In this document: in pieces, positions 1 to 6,252 of the stretch
How the letters are laid out: each line of letters begins with the position of its first letter
How positions within the stretch are numbered: the first letter of the stretch is position 1
Assembly: GCA_030630445.1 (NCBI GenBank)
Contig: DAOVNC010000067.1
Coordinates: 1 to 11,652, forward strand
Reading direction: 5' to 3'
Origin: Kiritimatiellales bacterium
Lineage (GTDB): Bacteria > Verrucomicrobiota > Kiritimatiellia > Kiritimatiellales > Pontiellaceae
DNA length: 11,652 nt
Translations under genes and position numbers: made by a program
The notes under the pieces: generated by a model
Databases searched by the model: none
What the model saw: only the letters and a program-made list of their open reading frames with translations
What the model was told of the DNA's origin: nothing

Positions 1-20
1 CTGCTCCTCGGTGAACATTG

Positions 21-884
21 ATGAAATTAAGTGATGCTTTTGAACTCCCCGAAGCGACTGGTTGGATTGAAATATTGGTCCTGACGGCGATCTTTTATTC
101 CATCTTCCGCCTGTTCAAGGGAACCCGCGGCGCGGCTATTCTTTCGGGGCTTATCATTCTCTATGGTGCGCTATATGCCATCACGTCCCTAAGCCAGTTG
201 AATATTCTCAACTGGTTGCTTTCCAGGGTAATGCTCTATCTTTCACTGGCTTTTTTGGTTATTTTCCAGCCCGAAATCCGCCGCGTGCTGGCCAAGCTTG
301 GACGGCAGCCCATGTGGCGACCCAATGGTATTGCATCGCAAAAAAGCCTGGTTGACCCTATCACGCAGGCGGTTCAGGTTCTTTCGAAGCGCAAGATCGG
401 TGCACTGATCGCCATTGAGCGCGATATCGGCACGCGGGCGTTGCAGGATACCGGAACACGGATAAACAGCACGGTGAGTGCGGAGCTGTTGTCCACCATT
501 TTTTTCCCGCACACCCCGCTGCACGACGGCGGAGTGATTATTTCCGGCGACCGCATTTGCGCGGCGGGTTGCTTGTTCCCCCTCTCTCAGAAGCAGGAAT
601 TGAGCAAGACCCTTGGAACGCGACACCGGGCCGCCATTGGCATTGCCGAGGAGACGGATGCCATCGTCATTGTCGTTTCAGAGGAGACGGGTGCGGTTTC
701 GATTGCCTATAATGGGCGTTTGCGGCGCGGGCTTTCGGAGGATCGCCTACATCGGGTTCTTTCGTCGATGTTGCGGCGGGAACACACCGGACTGACCCGG
801 TTCCGGGAAAAACTTAAAACCGGGGAGGCCGATTTGTCCGACACGGTTTTGATGAATTTCAGCAAGGAGAAGGATGAAATATAG
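21..884 (+). CDS. cdaA: Diadenylate cyclase CdaA (c-di-AMP synthase, membrane-bound)
   Basis: The product (288 aa if the upstream TTG at 18 is counted, 287 from ATG 21) condenses two ATP into the second messenger c-di-AMP at the inner face of the membrane. Residues ~15–90 contain three hydrophobic segments followed by the family hallmark VIFQPEIRR. The DAC (DisA_N) domain follows. The metal/ATP motif is seen as LHDGG (D169-G170-G171), and the RHR motif as GTRHRA (R201-H202-R203). Length and layout match B. subtilis/Listeria CdaA (~270–275 aa). One deviation is that the usual DGA triad reads DGG, while the metal-binding Asp is kept. ATG 21 is preferred over TTG 18. No strong Shine–Dalgarno is visible, and the transcript may begin upstream of the window. 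The overlap with the YbbR-domain gene is the classic cdaA–cdaR arrangement and supports the call. Confidence 0.95.
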   Translation: MKLSDAFELPEATGWIEILVLTAIFYSIFRLFKGTRGAAILSGLIILYGALYAITSLSQLNILNWLLSRVMLYLSLAFLVIFQPEIRRVLAKLGRQPMWRPNGIASQKSLVDPITQAVQVLSKRKIGALIAIERDIGTRALQDTGTRINSTVSAELLSTIFFPHTPLHDGGVIISGDRICAAGCLFPLSQKQELSKTLGTRHRAAIGIAEETDAIVIVVSEETGAVSIAYNGRLRRGLSEDRLHRVLSSMLRREHTGLTRFREKLKTGEADLSDTVLMNFSKEKDEI

Positions 885-1824
885 GCTTTCCAGACTATGG
901 AAAACCCTGAAGACCGAGAAGTGGCTGTTGCTGCTCTGCTTTATTCTCGGCTTTCTGTCTTGGCAGGGAATCAGCCAAAAAATTGGCCTTGAAATTCCCG
1001 TTTCGAAGGTGTCTGTGGATATTGATGTGCCCGAATCTTGGGCTGTTGGGGAAAAGTCGGTTCAGCACGTTAATATCCTATTCAAAGGTTCGCAGGAAGA
1101 CCTCGGCTATCTCAATAATGAACAACTCCGCGTGGTTATTCCAATAACGGAACCGACCGCAGGCGAGCAACTACAGATAAAACTATTGGAAAAATACCTA
1201 AAAATCCCACCGGGCACTACCGTGGTGGAATTCAACCCTCCAGAAATTTTCGTCACGCTCGACCAAAAGGCCGAAGCATTGCTCCCTGTAAAGGCGGCTA
1301 TCGTAGGTTCCCTCCCGGAAGGACTCGAGGTGGACCAAATTGTGTGCACCCCTGCCTCCGTGCGAGTGTCGGGCGCACAACAAGTTTTGGCCAAAATGAA
1401 GAATATTCAAACTGAACCGGTCGACCTAAAGGATCGCCAGAATTCTTTTAAGATTAGCGTACCCATCGCCCTGCCCCAAGCAGGCCGTATGCGGGCGGAG
1501 CCAGAGTGGGTCTCGGTTGACTTCGTACTGGTTCAGCGCAACAGCACAGAGAAGTTTGAGAATATACCGGTCAGGATATTGTGTGCCGCCGGGGCGCCTC
1601 GAACCATGGAACTCCAACCAAAGACCATCAGTATTACAGTAAAAGGGCAGCAACAACGCATTGAACAATTCCGTACGGCGGATCTTTTTGCCTACGTCGA
1701 CTGTACGGGACTTAACGAAAGTACAGAATACGACCTGCCGGTCAGTGTTGATCTTCCCGATGGCCTCCAGCTCGTCAGGACGGATCCCGCTGTGGTACAT
1801 GTTGATGTTGCCAAACCAAACTAG
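874..1824 (+). CDS. cdaR: YbbR-domain protein, CdaA regulator (CdaR)
   Basis: This 316-aa protein has a short cytoplasmic N-terminus, one transmembrane helix (about residues 17–33, WLLLLCFILGFLSW) and a long extracytoplasmic part. That part is built of about three YbbR-like β-rich repeats, recognisable by recurring V-x-V-x-G and LP-x-G-L patterns such as GSLPEGLEV near residue 148 and VDLPDGLQL near the C-terminus. In Firmicutes the homologous CdaR binds CdaA and modulates c-di-AMP synthesis. That function is inferred here from domain and position. The start overlaps the last 11 nt of cdaA and is preceded by AAGGAG at 864–869, so translation is probably coupled. YbbR repeats diverge fast, so repeat boundaries are approximate. 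Confidence 0.88.
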   Translation: MKYRLSRLWKTLKTEKWLLLLCFILGFLSWQGISQKIGLEIPVSKVSVDIDVPESWAVGEKSVQHVNILFKGSQEDLGYLNNEQLRVVIPITEPTAGEQLQIKLLEKYLKIPPGTTVVEFNPPEIFVTLDQKAEALLPVKAAIVGSLPEGLEVDQIVCTPASVRVSGAQQVLAKMKNIQTEPVDLKDRQNSFKISVPIALPQAGRMRAEPEWVSVDFVLVQRNSTEKFENIPVRILCAAGAPRTMELQPKTISITVKGQQQRIEQFRTADLFAYVDCTGLNESTEYDLPVSVDLPDGLQLVRTDPAVVHVDVAKPN

Positions 1825-1835
1825 GAATTGTTTTC

Positions 1836-2498
1836 ATGAGAACGCTTGTTAAATACATCCCGCTTATCTTTTTGCCGATCTCCATAGGCCTGGCCCAAAA
1901 CGGCGATTCGACAAACTCAGCCTTGTCCAGCCTTCGGATATCCGGGGAACGATCCCAGGAAGACCGGCTACAGTTCCTTATGGATGTCGCACAATCCTAT
2001 GTAAACGAAGATGATACGATATCTGCCGTAGGAGCCTATGAACGTATTCTCGCGATTGACCCTGACCATCTTCAGGCAAGGTATGTTGTTGGGCATCTCT
2101 ACATCACCACCAAGCAGTACAAAAAGGCGGAAACTATTTTCCTGGCCTTGCTTGAGCAATATCCAGATGATTTTAAAATTTTTAACAATCTTGCATGGTT
2201 GTACGCGACCGCCGAAGACCCTTCGATCCGGGACGGAAAAAAAGCCATCAAATTCGCCCAAGAAGCCATGCTCTTGGCTCCGAACGACTACCATGTCTGG
2301 AGCACCCTTTCAGAAGCCTATTATGTCTCTGGTGAATATGAAAAAGCCCATCGTGCAATTCTACATATGGCCAGCCTTGCCGTCCGCTACGGCACAGATA
2401 TTACCGAACAGTCTGTAAAAGATTACAACGAACAAATCTTGAAATGCAAACGCGCCATGGATACTGCAGAGTCCATGAAAACAGAGGATGGGCAATAA
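1836..2498 (+). CDS. Exported tetratricopeptide-repeat protein
   Basis: The 220-aa product starts with a likely signal peptide: MRTLVK, then a hydrophobic stretch, with possible cleavage after GLA near residue 20. About three TPR units follow, at about residues 48–82 (AVGAYERILAIDPDHLQA), 83–116 (YKKAETIFLALLEQYPDD) and 117–175 (KAIKFAQEAMLLAPND and YEKAHRAILHMA). Each shows the small/large residue spacing and the terminal P-x-D/N of TPR helices. It is probably a periplasmic or membrane-associated scaffold, with no catalytic motif seen. It starts 11 nt after cdaR (weak AGGA at 1823–1826), so it belongs to the cda transcript. A link to c-di-AMP or envelope assembly is suggested only by that position. 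Confidence 0.78.
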   Translation: MRTLVKYIPLIFLPISIGLAQNGDSTNSALSSLRISGERSQEDRLQFLMDVAQSYVNEDDTISAVGAYERILAIDPDHLQARYVVGHLYITTKQYKKAETIFLALLEQYPDDFKIFNNLAWLYATAEDPSIRDGKKAIKFAQEAMLLAPNDYHVWSTLSEAYYVSGEYEKAHRAILHMASLAVRYGTDITEQSVKDYNEQILKCKRAMDTAESMKTEDGQ

Positions 2499-2566
2499 TC
2501 CTACTCCTCAACCCCTTCAAGCGCACTTCAATGGAAAATCCCAAAGGACTCGCTCTTGTTTTCGGA

Positions 2567-2582
2567 GGTTCCATGTGGACCA
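2567..2582. promoter_or_regulatory. Degenerate parS-like site
   Basis: GGTTCCATGTGGACCA matches the palindrome TGTTCCACGTGGAACA at 13 of 16 positions. Similarity to the perfect site in mnmG extends beyond the 16-mer: 2563–2589 matches 3821–3847 at 23 of 27 positions. This suggests common descent rather than chance. ParB binding to a site with three changes is uncertain. Confidence 0.4.
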
Positions 2583-2667
2583 CCCCGAAAATAGGGTGAT
2601 TATTACTCGTTGGTTCCCTGCCCCATCCAAAATAGTGCATGGATTTCTTATCCTTAACGGAAGAATA

Positions 2668-2961
2668 GAACCACAGATTCACGCAGATGCACACGGATTT
2701 ACAGGAAGATACGAAAACTCATGTACTCACTCGATTGAGCCGGCCAAGTGATTACCCAATCCTTTCCAAGATCCGCACTACCCATCAAGTGAACCGTTTC
2801 CTTCGGCACTATTTTATACTCCGTAAAATTATCTCGCTTCGCTTGGCGGTGTCTTCCGTGGTTCATACAATACGAATCAAGTTGATTGAGTATAATCCAT
2901 GGTTCCAATTTGGCTTCGGCTATGCCGCGCTATGTTTATCTGTGCCCACCCGTGGTTCATT
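2668..2961. repeat. Dispersed intergenic repeat, copy A, with complementary ends
   Basis: The left end begins GAACCACAGATTCACGCAG (2668–2686). The right end, reading GTTTATCTGTGCCCACCCGTG then GTTC (2934–2957), is close to its reverse complement, so the unit resembles a terminal-inverted-repeat element without a gene. A second right-end-like motif occurs at 2848–2866 (GTGTCTTCCGTGGTTCAT). Positions 2676–2773 align with 5058–5156 of copy B at roughly 80–85% identity with two single-base gaps. A small hairpin (CGGC-TAT-GCCG, 2917–2927) lies near the right end. No transposase is present. Confidence 0.75.
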
Positions 2962-2994
2962 TTCCTTTGTAGGCTTATTATTCACAAGTCATTG

Positions 2995-3023
2995 TTGACC
3001 CCGTTCTTAACGAGTGCAACTAT
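2995..3023 (+). promoter_or_regulatory. Possible mnmG promoter (weak)
   Basis: TTGACC at 2995–3000 is a good −35 match. At 17 bp the −10 candidate is only AACTAT (3018–3023). Transcription would start near 3030, downstream of the alternative GTG at 3014 and upstream of the ATG at 3071. That agrees with the ATG as mnmG start. Confidence 0.3.
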
Positions 3024-3070
3024 CGCGCCTAGTCACAAGATTCTCCCTTTTTTTGGAAAGTTTTTATTTT

Positions 3071-4975
3071 ATGTCTCTATCTTTATATAAAGTAGTGGTG
3101 GTTGGTGGCGGACATGCGGGCTACGAAGCTGCGCTTGCATCTGCACGGCTAGGAGTAAGAACTCTCTTAATAACACTTGATAGGTCGTTGGCTGGGCGCC
3201 TGCCGTGCAACCCTTCTATTGGAGGTATTGCAAAATCTCATATCGTATCGGAACTTGATGCCCTTGGCGGTGAGCTTGGTCGCAATGCCGACTATACTGG
3301 TATTCAATATCGCATGCTAAACACCCGCAAGGGTCCGGCCGTCCAGTCCAACAGACTACAATGCGATAAATTTCTTTTCCCTATTCGAATACAACATATT
3401 ATAAACAACCAAGTCAATCTTGATCTGCTTGACGACCTTGTCACAGAACTACGAGTCCTCCGAGGTAAAATCTGCGGGGTAACCTGTCGAAAGAGCGGCG
3501 AGATCAACGCCGATTCAGTCGTTATTTGCACAGGAACATTTCTCAGGGGCCGCGTTCTTATTGGAAGGGAAAGCATCAAGCAGGGCCGGATGGGAGAAGA
3601 GTCGGCCGAGGAGCTCTCTGCCTCATTCAACAAGCTTGGATTCGAGATGGGCCGGCTCAAAACGGGTACCCCGCCCCGCTTGCACCGGGATTCGCTGGAT
3701 TATTCAAAGATGGAAATCCAGGCAGGCGACGATCCCCCGCCCTTCTTTTCCCGCATGGCACGGAAAGAATGGAAAATGTTCCATGAGGAACAAGCCAAAC
3801 CTTCTTCTGAAGAGATGAACCGGATGTTCCACGTGGAACACCCGGAACTACACCCATGGCGCCCGGGCCATGACCAAATCCCTTGCTATCTGACCCACAC
3901 CAATCCCAAGACCCACCAAATTATTGCCGATAACCTCAACAGAAGCTCCATGTATGGCGGAATGATAGAAGGAACGGGCGTTCGCTACTGCCCCTCGATT
4001 GAGGACAAAATTGTGAAGTTTGCAGGGCGCGACTCCCATCATGTCTTTATCGAACCGGAAGGCCGCGACAATATCCGAATCTATCCCAACGGAACCTCAA
4101 ATAGCCTGCCCGAGGAGATTCAAGTTGAGATGATCCATTCCATCCAAGGGCTGGAAAATGCAAAAATGCTGCGCCCAGGCTATGCCATTGAGTATGACTA
4201 CTCAAATCCGACCCAACTTTTTCATACATTGGAAACGAAACGCGTCGAAAACCTCTATTTTGCAGGTCAAATCAATGGAACCACGGGCTACGAAGAAGCG
4301 GCCGGCCAAGGATTCATTGCAGGTGCCAATGCTGCGTTAAAATCTCTTGGTCGCGATTCACTCACTTTAAGCCGAAGCGAGGGCTATATCGGCGTATTAA
4401 TCGATGATTTGGTAACCAAGGGTACCGATGAGCCCTACAGAATGTTTACTTCACGTTCTGAGCATCGCCTTACACTCCGTCAGGACAACGTCTATTTCCG
4501 ACTGCTGGAAAAAACCAAGGAGCTTGGAATCGTGGATCAGAGCGAAATAGACGATCTTTCCAAGCTTTGGAGCCTAATCCACTCGGAAACCAAACGGTTG
4601 GAACAAGTCTTCCATAATGGATCATCGCTTGCGCAGATTCTTCGCCGTCCGGAAATGCGTTATTCGGAACTCCCGCAAAATACACCGATCCTTGATAAAG
4701 ACGTTATTCGGCAGGTTGAAATCGAAATCAAGTATGCGGGCTATATCAAGCGGGAGCGGGAACGTATCGAATCGGCAAAAAAGCATGAATCCCAGCTTAT
4801 CCCCGTTGGATTGAATTATGACCAGATGCAAAGCCTTCGCTATGAAGCCCGAGAAAAGCTGAAAAAAATACAGCCGGAAAACCTAGGCCAGGCAGCTAGG
4901 ATATCAGGTGTTAATCCGTCTGATATTTCTATTTTGGGCATGTGGCTCAAGCGCGCTGGCGAGCAGGGAAAGTAG
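3071..4975 (+). CDS. mnmG: tRNA uridine-5-carboxymethylaminomethyl modification enzyme MnmG (GidA), with parS-bearing insertion
   Basis: MnmG acts with MnmE to modify U34 of certain tRNAs, using FAD, NADH, a folate donor and glycine or ammonium. Visible features are the FAD Rossmann motif VVVVGGGHAG (residues 8–17), catalytic cysteines in PCNPSIGG (C46) and RYCPSIEDK (C307), GRLKTGTPPR, IYPNGTSNSLP, FAGQINGTTGYEEAAGQG, and the C-terminal ISGVNPSDISILGMWLK region that contacts MnmE. ATG 3071 (634 aa) fits the family start MFxxxxYDVIVVGGGHAG and has GGAAAG at 3055–3060. The GTG at 3014 would add 19 unconserved residues. Relative to E. coli, about 31 extra residues lie between FFSRM and IPCYLTHTN (about residues 228–266). 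They contain MFHEEQ (236–241) and MFHVEH (252–257), each encoded by a parS-like palindrome. mnmE and rsmG are not adjacent. Confidence 0.97.
   Translation: MSLSLYKVVVVGGGHAGYEAALASARLGVRTLLITLDRSLAGRLPCNPSIGGIAKSHIVSELDALGGELGRNADYTGIQYRMLNTRKGPAVQSNRLQCDKFLFPIRIQHIINNQVNLDLLDDLVTELRVLRGKICGVTCRKSGEINADSVVICTGTFLRGRVLIGRESIKQGRMGEESAEELSASFNKLGFEMGRLKTGTPPRLHRDSLDYSKMEIQAGDDPPPFFSRMARKEWKMFHEEQAKPSSEEMNRMFHVEHPELHPWRPGHDQIPCYLTHTNPKTHQIIADNLNRSSMYGGMIEGTGVRYCPSIEDKIVKFAGRDSHHVFIEPEGRDNIRIYPNGTSNSLPEEIQVEMIHSIQGLENAKMLRPGYAIEYDYSNPTQLFHTLETKRVENLYFAGQINGTTGYEEAAGQGFIAGANAALKSLGRDSLTLSRSEGYIGVLIDDLVTKGTDEPYRMFTSRSEHRLTLRQDNVYFRLLEKTKELGIVDQSEIDDLSKLWSLIHSETKRLEQVFHNGSSLAQILRRPEMRYSELPQNTPILDKDVIRQVEIEIKYAGYIKRERERIESAKKHESQLIPVGLNYDQMQSLRYEAREKLKKIQPENLGQAARISGVNPSDISILGMWLKRAGEQGK
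3777..3792. promoter_or_regulatory. parS: Second parS-like site inside mnmG
   Basis: TGTTCCATGAGGAACA differs from the perfect palindrome at 3825 at two of 16 positions (C8→T and T10→A). It lies exactly 48 bp, or 16 codons, upstream and in the same reading frame, so both encode MFH(E/V)E. The arms are intact but the CG core is lost, so binding may be weaker. Confidence 0.55.
3825..3840. promoter_or_regulatory. parS: Chromosomal partition site parS (ParB-binding), inside mnmG
   Basis: TGTTCCACGTGGAACA is a perfect 16-bp palindrome and matches the well-known bacterial parS consensus TGTTNCACGTGNAACA. parS sites are bound by ParB–CTP, which then spreads to organise origin segregation and load SMC. 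They cluster near the origin and often near gidA/gidB–parAB, so the location in mnmG is coherent. parA and parB are not in the window. The palindrome lies within the family-atypical insertion of MnmG. Confidence 0.85.
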
Positions 4976-4997
4976 CCATAGACCTAAACAGGGAAAA

Positions 4998-5190
4998 GGA
5001 ACCACAGATTGCCACTTCGTTTCTGTCGCAAGCGGCAGCCTCTCTCCGCCATGCGTCGATTCACGCAGATGTACACGGATGTTAAGGAAGGTGCGAAAAC
5101 TCATGTACTCACTCGATGGATTCGGCCAAGTTAAGTACCCAATTCTTTCCAATATCAGTGTTTATCCGTATCCATCCTTGGTTAGTTTCC
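4998..5190. repeat. Dispersed intergenic repeat, copy B
   Basis: The left end GGAACCACAGATT (4998–5010) and the resumed arm GATTCACGCAGATG (5058–5071) match copy A. The inner part 5058–5156 aligns with 2676–2773, including an exact shared 22-mer covering 5095–5116. The right end, GTGTTTATCCGTATCCATCC then TTGGTT (5159–5183), is an imperfect complement of the left arm. It is shorter than copy A after the aligned segment. Confidence 0.75.
5011..5057. repeat. ~47-bp hairpin-bearing insert within repeat copy B
   Basis: Compared with copy A, the left arm is interrupted after ACCACAGATT. The copy-A sequence resumes at 5058 with GATT repeated (5007–5010 and 5058–5061), as a 4-bp target duplication would leave. 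The insert contains a hairpin CTGTCG-CAAG-CGGCAG (5023–5038, one T·G pair). A related sequence occupies the equivalent position at 11381–11430. Confidence 0.5.
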
Positions 5191-5260
5191 CTTTGAAATG
5201 ATAGTATCTTTTCCAATTCAAATCTCAACCCTATAAAATATCCAAATAATCTGTTACGGT

Positions 5261-5405
5261 TTTGCTTCGGCCTCTTCGGTGAAAGCAAAGAGGGCGGTCC
5301 GTGTGTTTTGCAGGGCGCGAAAGGTCGCAGACCTTCCCGGATACACAGCAAGGCTTGAGCTTTCCAAATAAGTGCCCAAAGGGGTCGAGACAACATCTAC
5401 GACCC
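5261..5405. other. Cluster of inverted repeats; possible structured RNA or REP-like element
   Basis: Nested and tandem stems are visible. TGTGT (5302–5306) pairs with ACACA (5343–5347), GGG (5313–5315) with CCC (5336–5338), and AAGGTC-GCA-GACCTT forms a perfect 6-bp stem (5321–5335). A separate GGGTCG (5382–5387) pairs with CGACCC (5400–5405). I do not recognise it as SRP RNA, 6S RNA, RNase P RNA or tmRNA. It could equally be palindromic repeat DNA. Confidence 0.35.
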
Positions 5406-5656
5406 TCGCATCCTCAGTCGACTTGCTAGAATGGGCATAGACTCGGTTTTAGTCATTATCACCATATTAGGATTCGCGAAATCACGCGCCATGGACTTCG
5501 ACGATCCGTTTAAAGGGCTATGCATAAGTAAAGTAAAATATTATTATATGCTTGGCCCATACGGGGTCTTTTTTGCCACCCCCATGCCCCTAATTTATTT
5601 GCATTTCATATAAATATACTGAATTTAACGGGTTATGTTTGTTTCTCAATGAGTTC

Positions 5657-5665
5657 TGCTATAAT
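5657..5665 (+). promoter_or_regulatory. Extended −10 promoter of the hyd operon
   Basis: TGCTATAAT is a perfect extended −10 (TG at 5657–5658, TATAAT at 5660–5665), in an AT-rich context and 55 bp before the hydC ATG. The −35 is poor (TTGTTT at 5639–5644, 15-bp spacer), as is common for extended −10 promoters. Start of transcription would be near 5672. A direct repeat GTGCGTAT (5668–5675 and 5686–5693) straddles that point and may be an operator. Confidence 0.5.
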
Positions 5666-5719
5666 GCGTGCGTATTTTAGTATTTGTGCGTATGAACCCC
5701 TTCTGAAAGGAGAAGAAAT

Positions 5720-6250
5720 ATGCTGGACGAAGTAATAAATGCGGGGTGTTCCTGCGGAAATAAGGTTGACGACGAAATCTTGCTCTCCCGGCTAGATGAA
5801 ATCCTAGTTGAGTATAGGTATAAGGACGGGGGATTGATTCCGGTTCTCCAGATCGCGCAAGGTCTGTTCGGTTACCTGCCGGAACATGTATTGCGCCATA
5901 TTGCCAAGGGAATGGACAAGCCCTACAGCGAAGTGGCCGGGGTGGTGGGGTTCTACTCCTTTTTCTCTACACAGCCCCGCGGTGAAAACGTTATAAGAGT
6001 TTGTCTAGGAACAGCATGCTACGTTCGCGGAGGCAAGCAAGTTTTGGACTCCATCAAGAAGGAGCTGGCTATCGATGTGGGTGAAACCACCGAAGACAAG
6101 GTGTTCTCCCTCGAAATCGCTCGATGCTTCGGCGCTTGTGGCTTGGCACCCGCCATTATGATCAATGACGACGTGCACCAGCGCGTCAAACCGGCCCGCA
6201 TCAAGCAAATCCTAGCCCCCTATAACAAGTCCGAACTGGAGGAAGCGTAG
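5720..6250 (+). CDS. hydC: NuoE-like [2Fe-2S] subunit of the multimeric [FeFe]-hydrogenase (HydC/HndA type)
   Basis: The 176-aa product belongs to the NuoE/HydC thioredoxin-like [2Fe-2S] family. It has an N-terminal helical bundle (residues ~20–75, with GLIPVLQIAQGLFGYLP and VAGVVGFYSFFS) and then the ferredoxin fold. The cluster ligands are C95-x4-C100 (CLGTAC) and C136-x3-C140 (CFGAC). In HydABC and Nuo complexes this subunit docks on the NuoF-type flavoprotein and carries electrons near the FMN. An extra CxC pair (C10, C12) near the N-terminus is not part of the usual cluster. A strong ribosome-binding site AAGGAG (5707–5712) lies 7 nt before the ATG. It is the first gene of hydC–hydB–hydA, and the next gene starts 2 nt after its stop codon. 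Confidence 0.93.
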   Translation: MLDEVINAGCSCGNKVDDEILLSRLDEILVEYRYKDGGLIPVLQIAQGLFGYLPEHVLRHIAKGMDKPYSEVAGVVGFYSFFSTQPRGENVIRVCLGTACYVRGGKQVLDSIKKELAIDVGETTEDKVFSLEIARCFGACGLAPAIMINDDVHQRVKPARIKQILAPYNKSELEEA

Positions 6251-6252
6251 CC

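Larger units (their letters stand above)
2499..3070. other. 572-bp non-coding interval between the TPR gene and mnmG
   Basis: No credible gene is seen here. Short open frames lack Shine–Dalgarno sequences and run through repeat DNA. From left to right the interval holds a parS-like sequence (2567–2582), a long imperfect repeat with complementary ends (2668–2961, copy A) and a possible mnmG promoter (TTGACC at 2995–3000). I find no convincing intrinsic terminator for the upstream operon. Confidence 0.7.
4976..5719. other. 744-bp non-coding interval between mnmG and the hydrogenase operon
   Basis: No supported gene is seen here. It holds repeat copy B with an embedded ~47-bp insert (4998–5190), inverted repeats that could form a structured RNA or REP-like element (about 5261–5405), an AT-rich stretch (5520–5650) and the hyd promoter and leader (5657–5719). 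The 60-codon frame at 5431–5613 has no ribosome-binding site and no recognisable product. Confidence 0.7.

Noticed and set aside
2488..2751. 87-codon + strand frame overlapping the TPR stop codon and containing the parS-like block
   Set aside because: It crosses into repeat copy A, lacks a ribosome-binding site and has no protein-like pattern. FHVDHPE is explained by the DNA palindrome.
3014..3070. Upstream GTG start for mnmG adding 19 residues
   Set aside because: The added residues are not family-like. ATG 3071 gives the normal MnmG N-terminus and has its own GGAAAG, and the possible promoter would start transcription after 3014.
2668..5190. CRISPR array
   Set aside because: Repeats are few, long and imperfect, with no regular spacers and no cas genes.
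5109..5396. 95-codon − strand frame in the mnmG–hydC gap
   Set aside because: It runs through repeat copy B and the palindrome cluster. It looks like a pseudo-ORF created by repeat sequence.
5261..5405. 6S RNA, SRP RNA, RNase P RNA or tmRNA
   Set aside because: None of the diagnostic conserved motifs of these RNAs is present.
5569..5590. GGGGTCTTTTTTG as an intrinsic terminator before hydC
   Set aside because: The preceding stem is at most CCC/GGG with a short loop. The T-run alone is not enough.
5431..5613. 60-codon frame MGIDSVLVIITILGF… between mnmG and hydC
   Set aside because: No Shine–Dalgarno, no recognisable domain, and it lies in AT-rich intergenic DNA. The short hydrophobic stretch alone is weak evidence.
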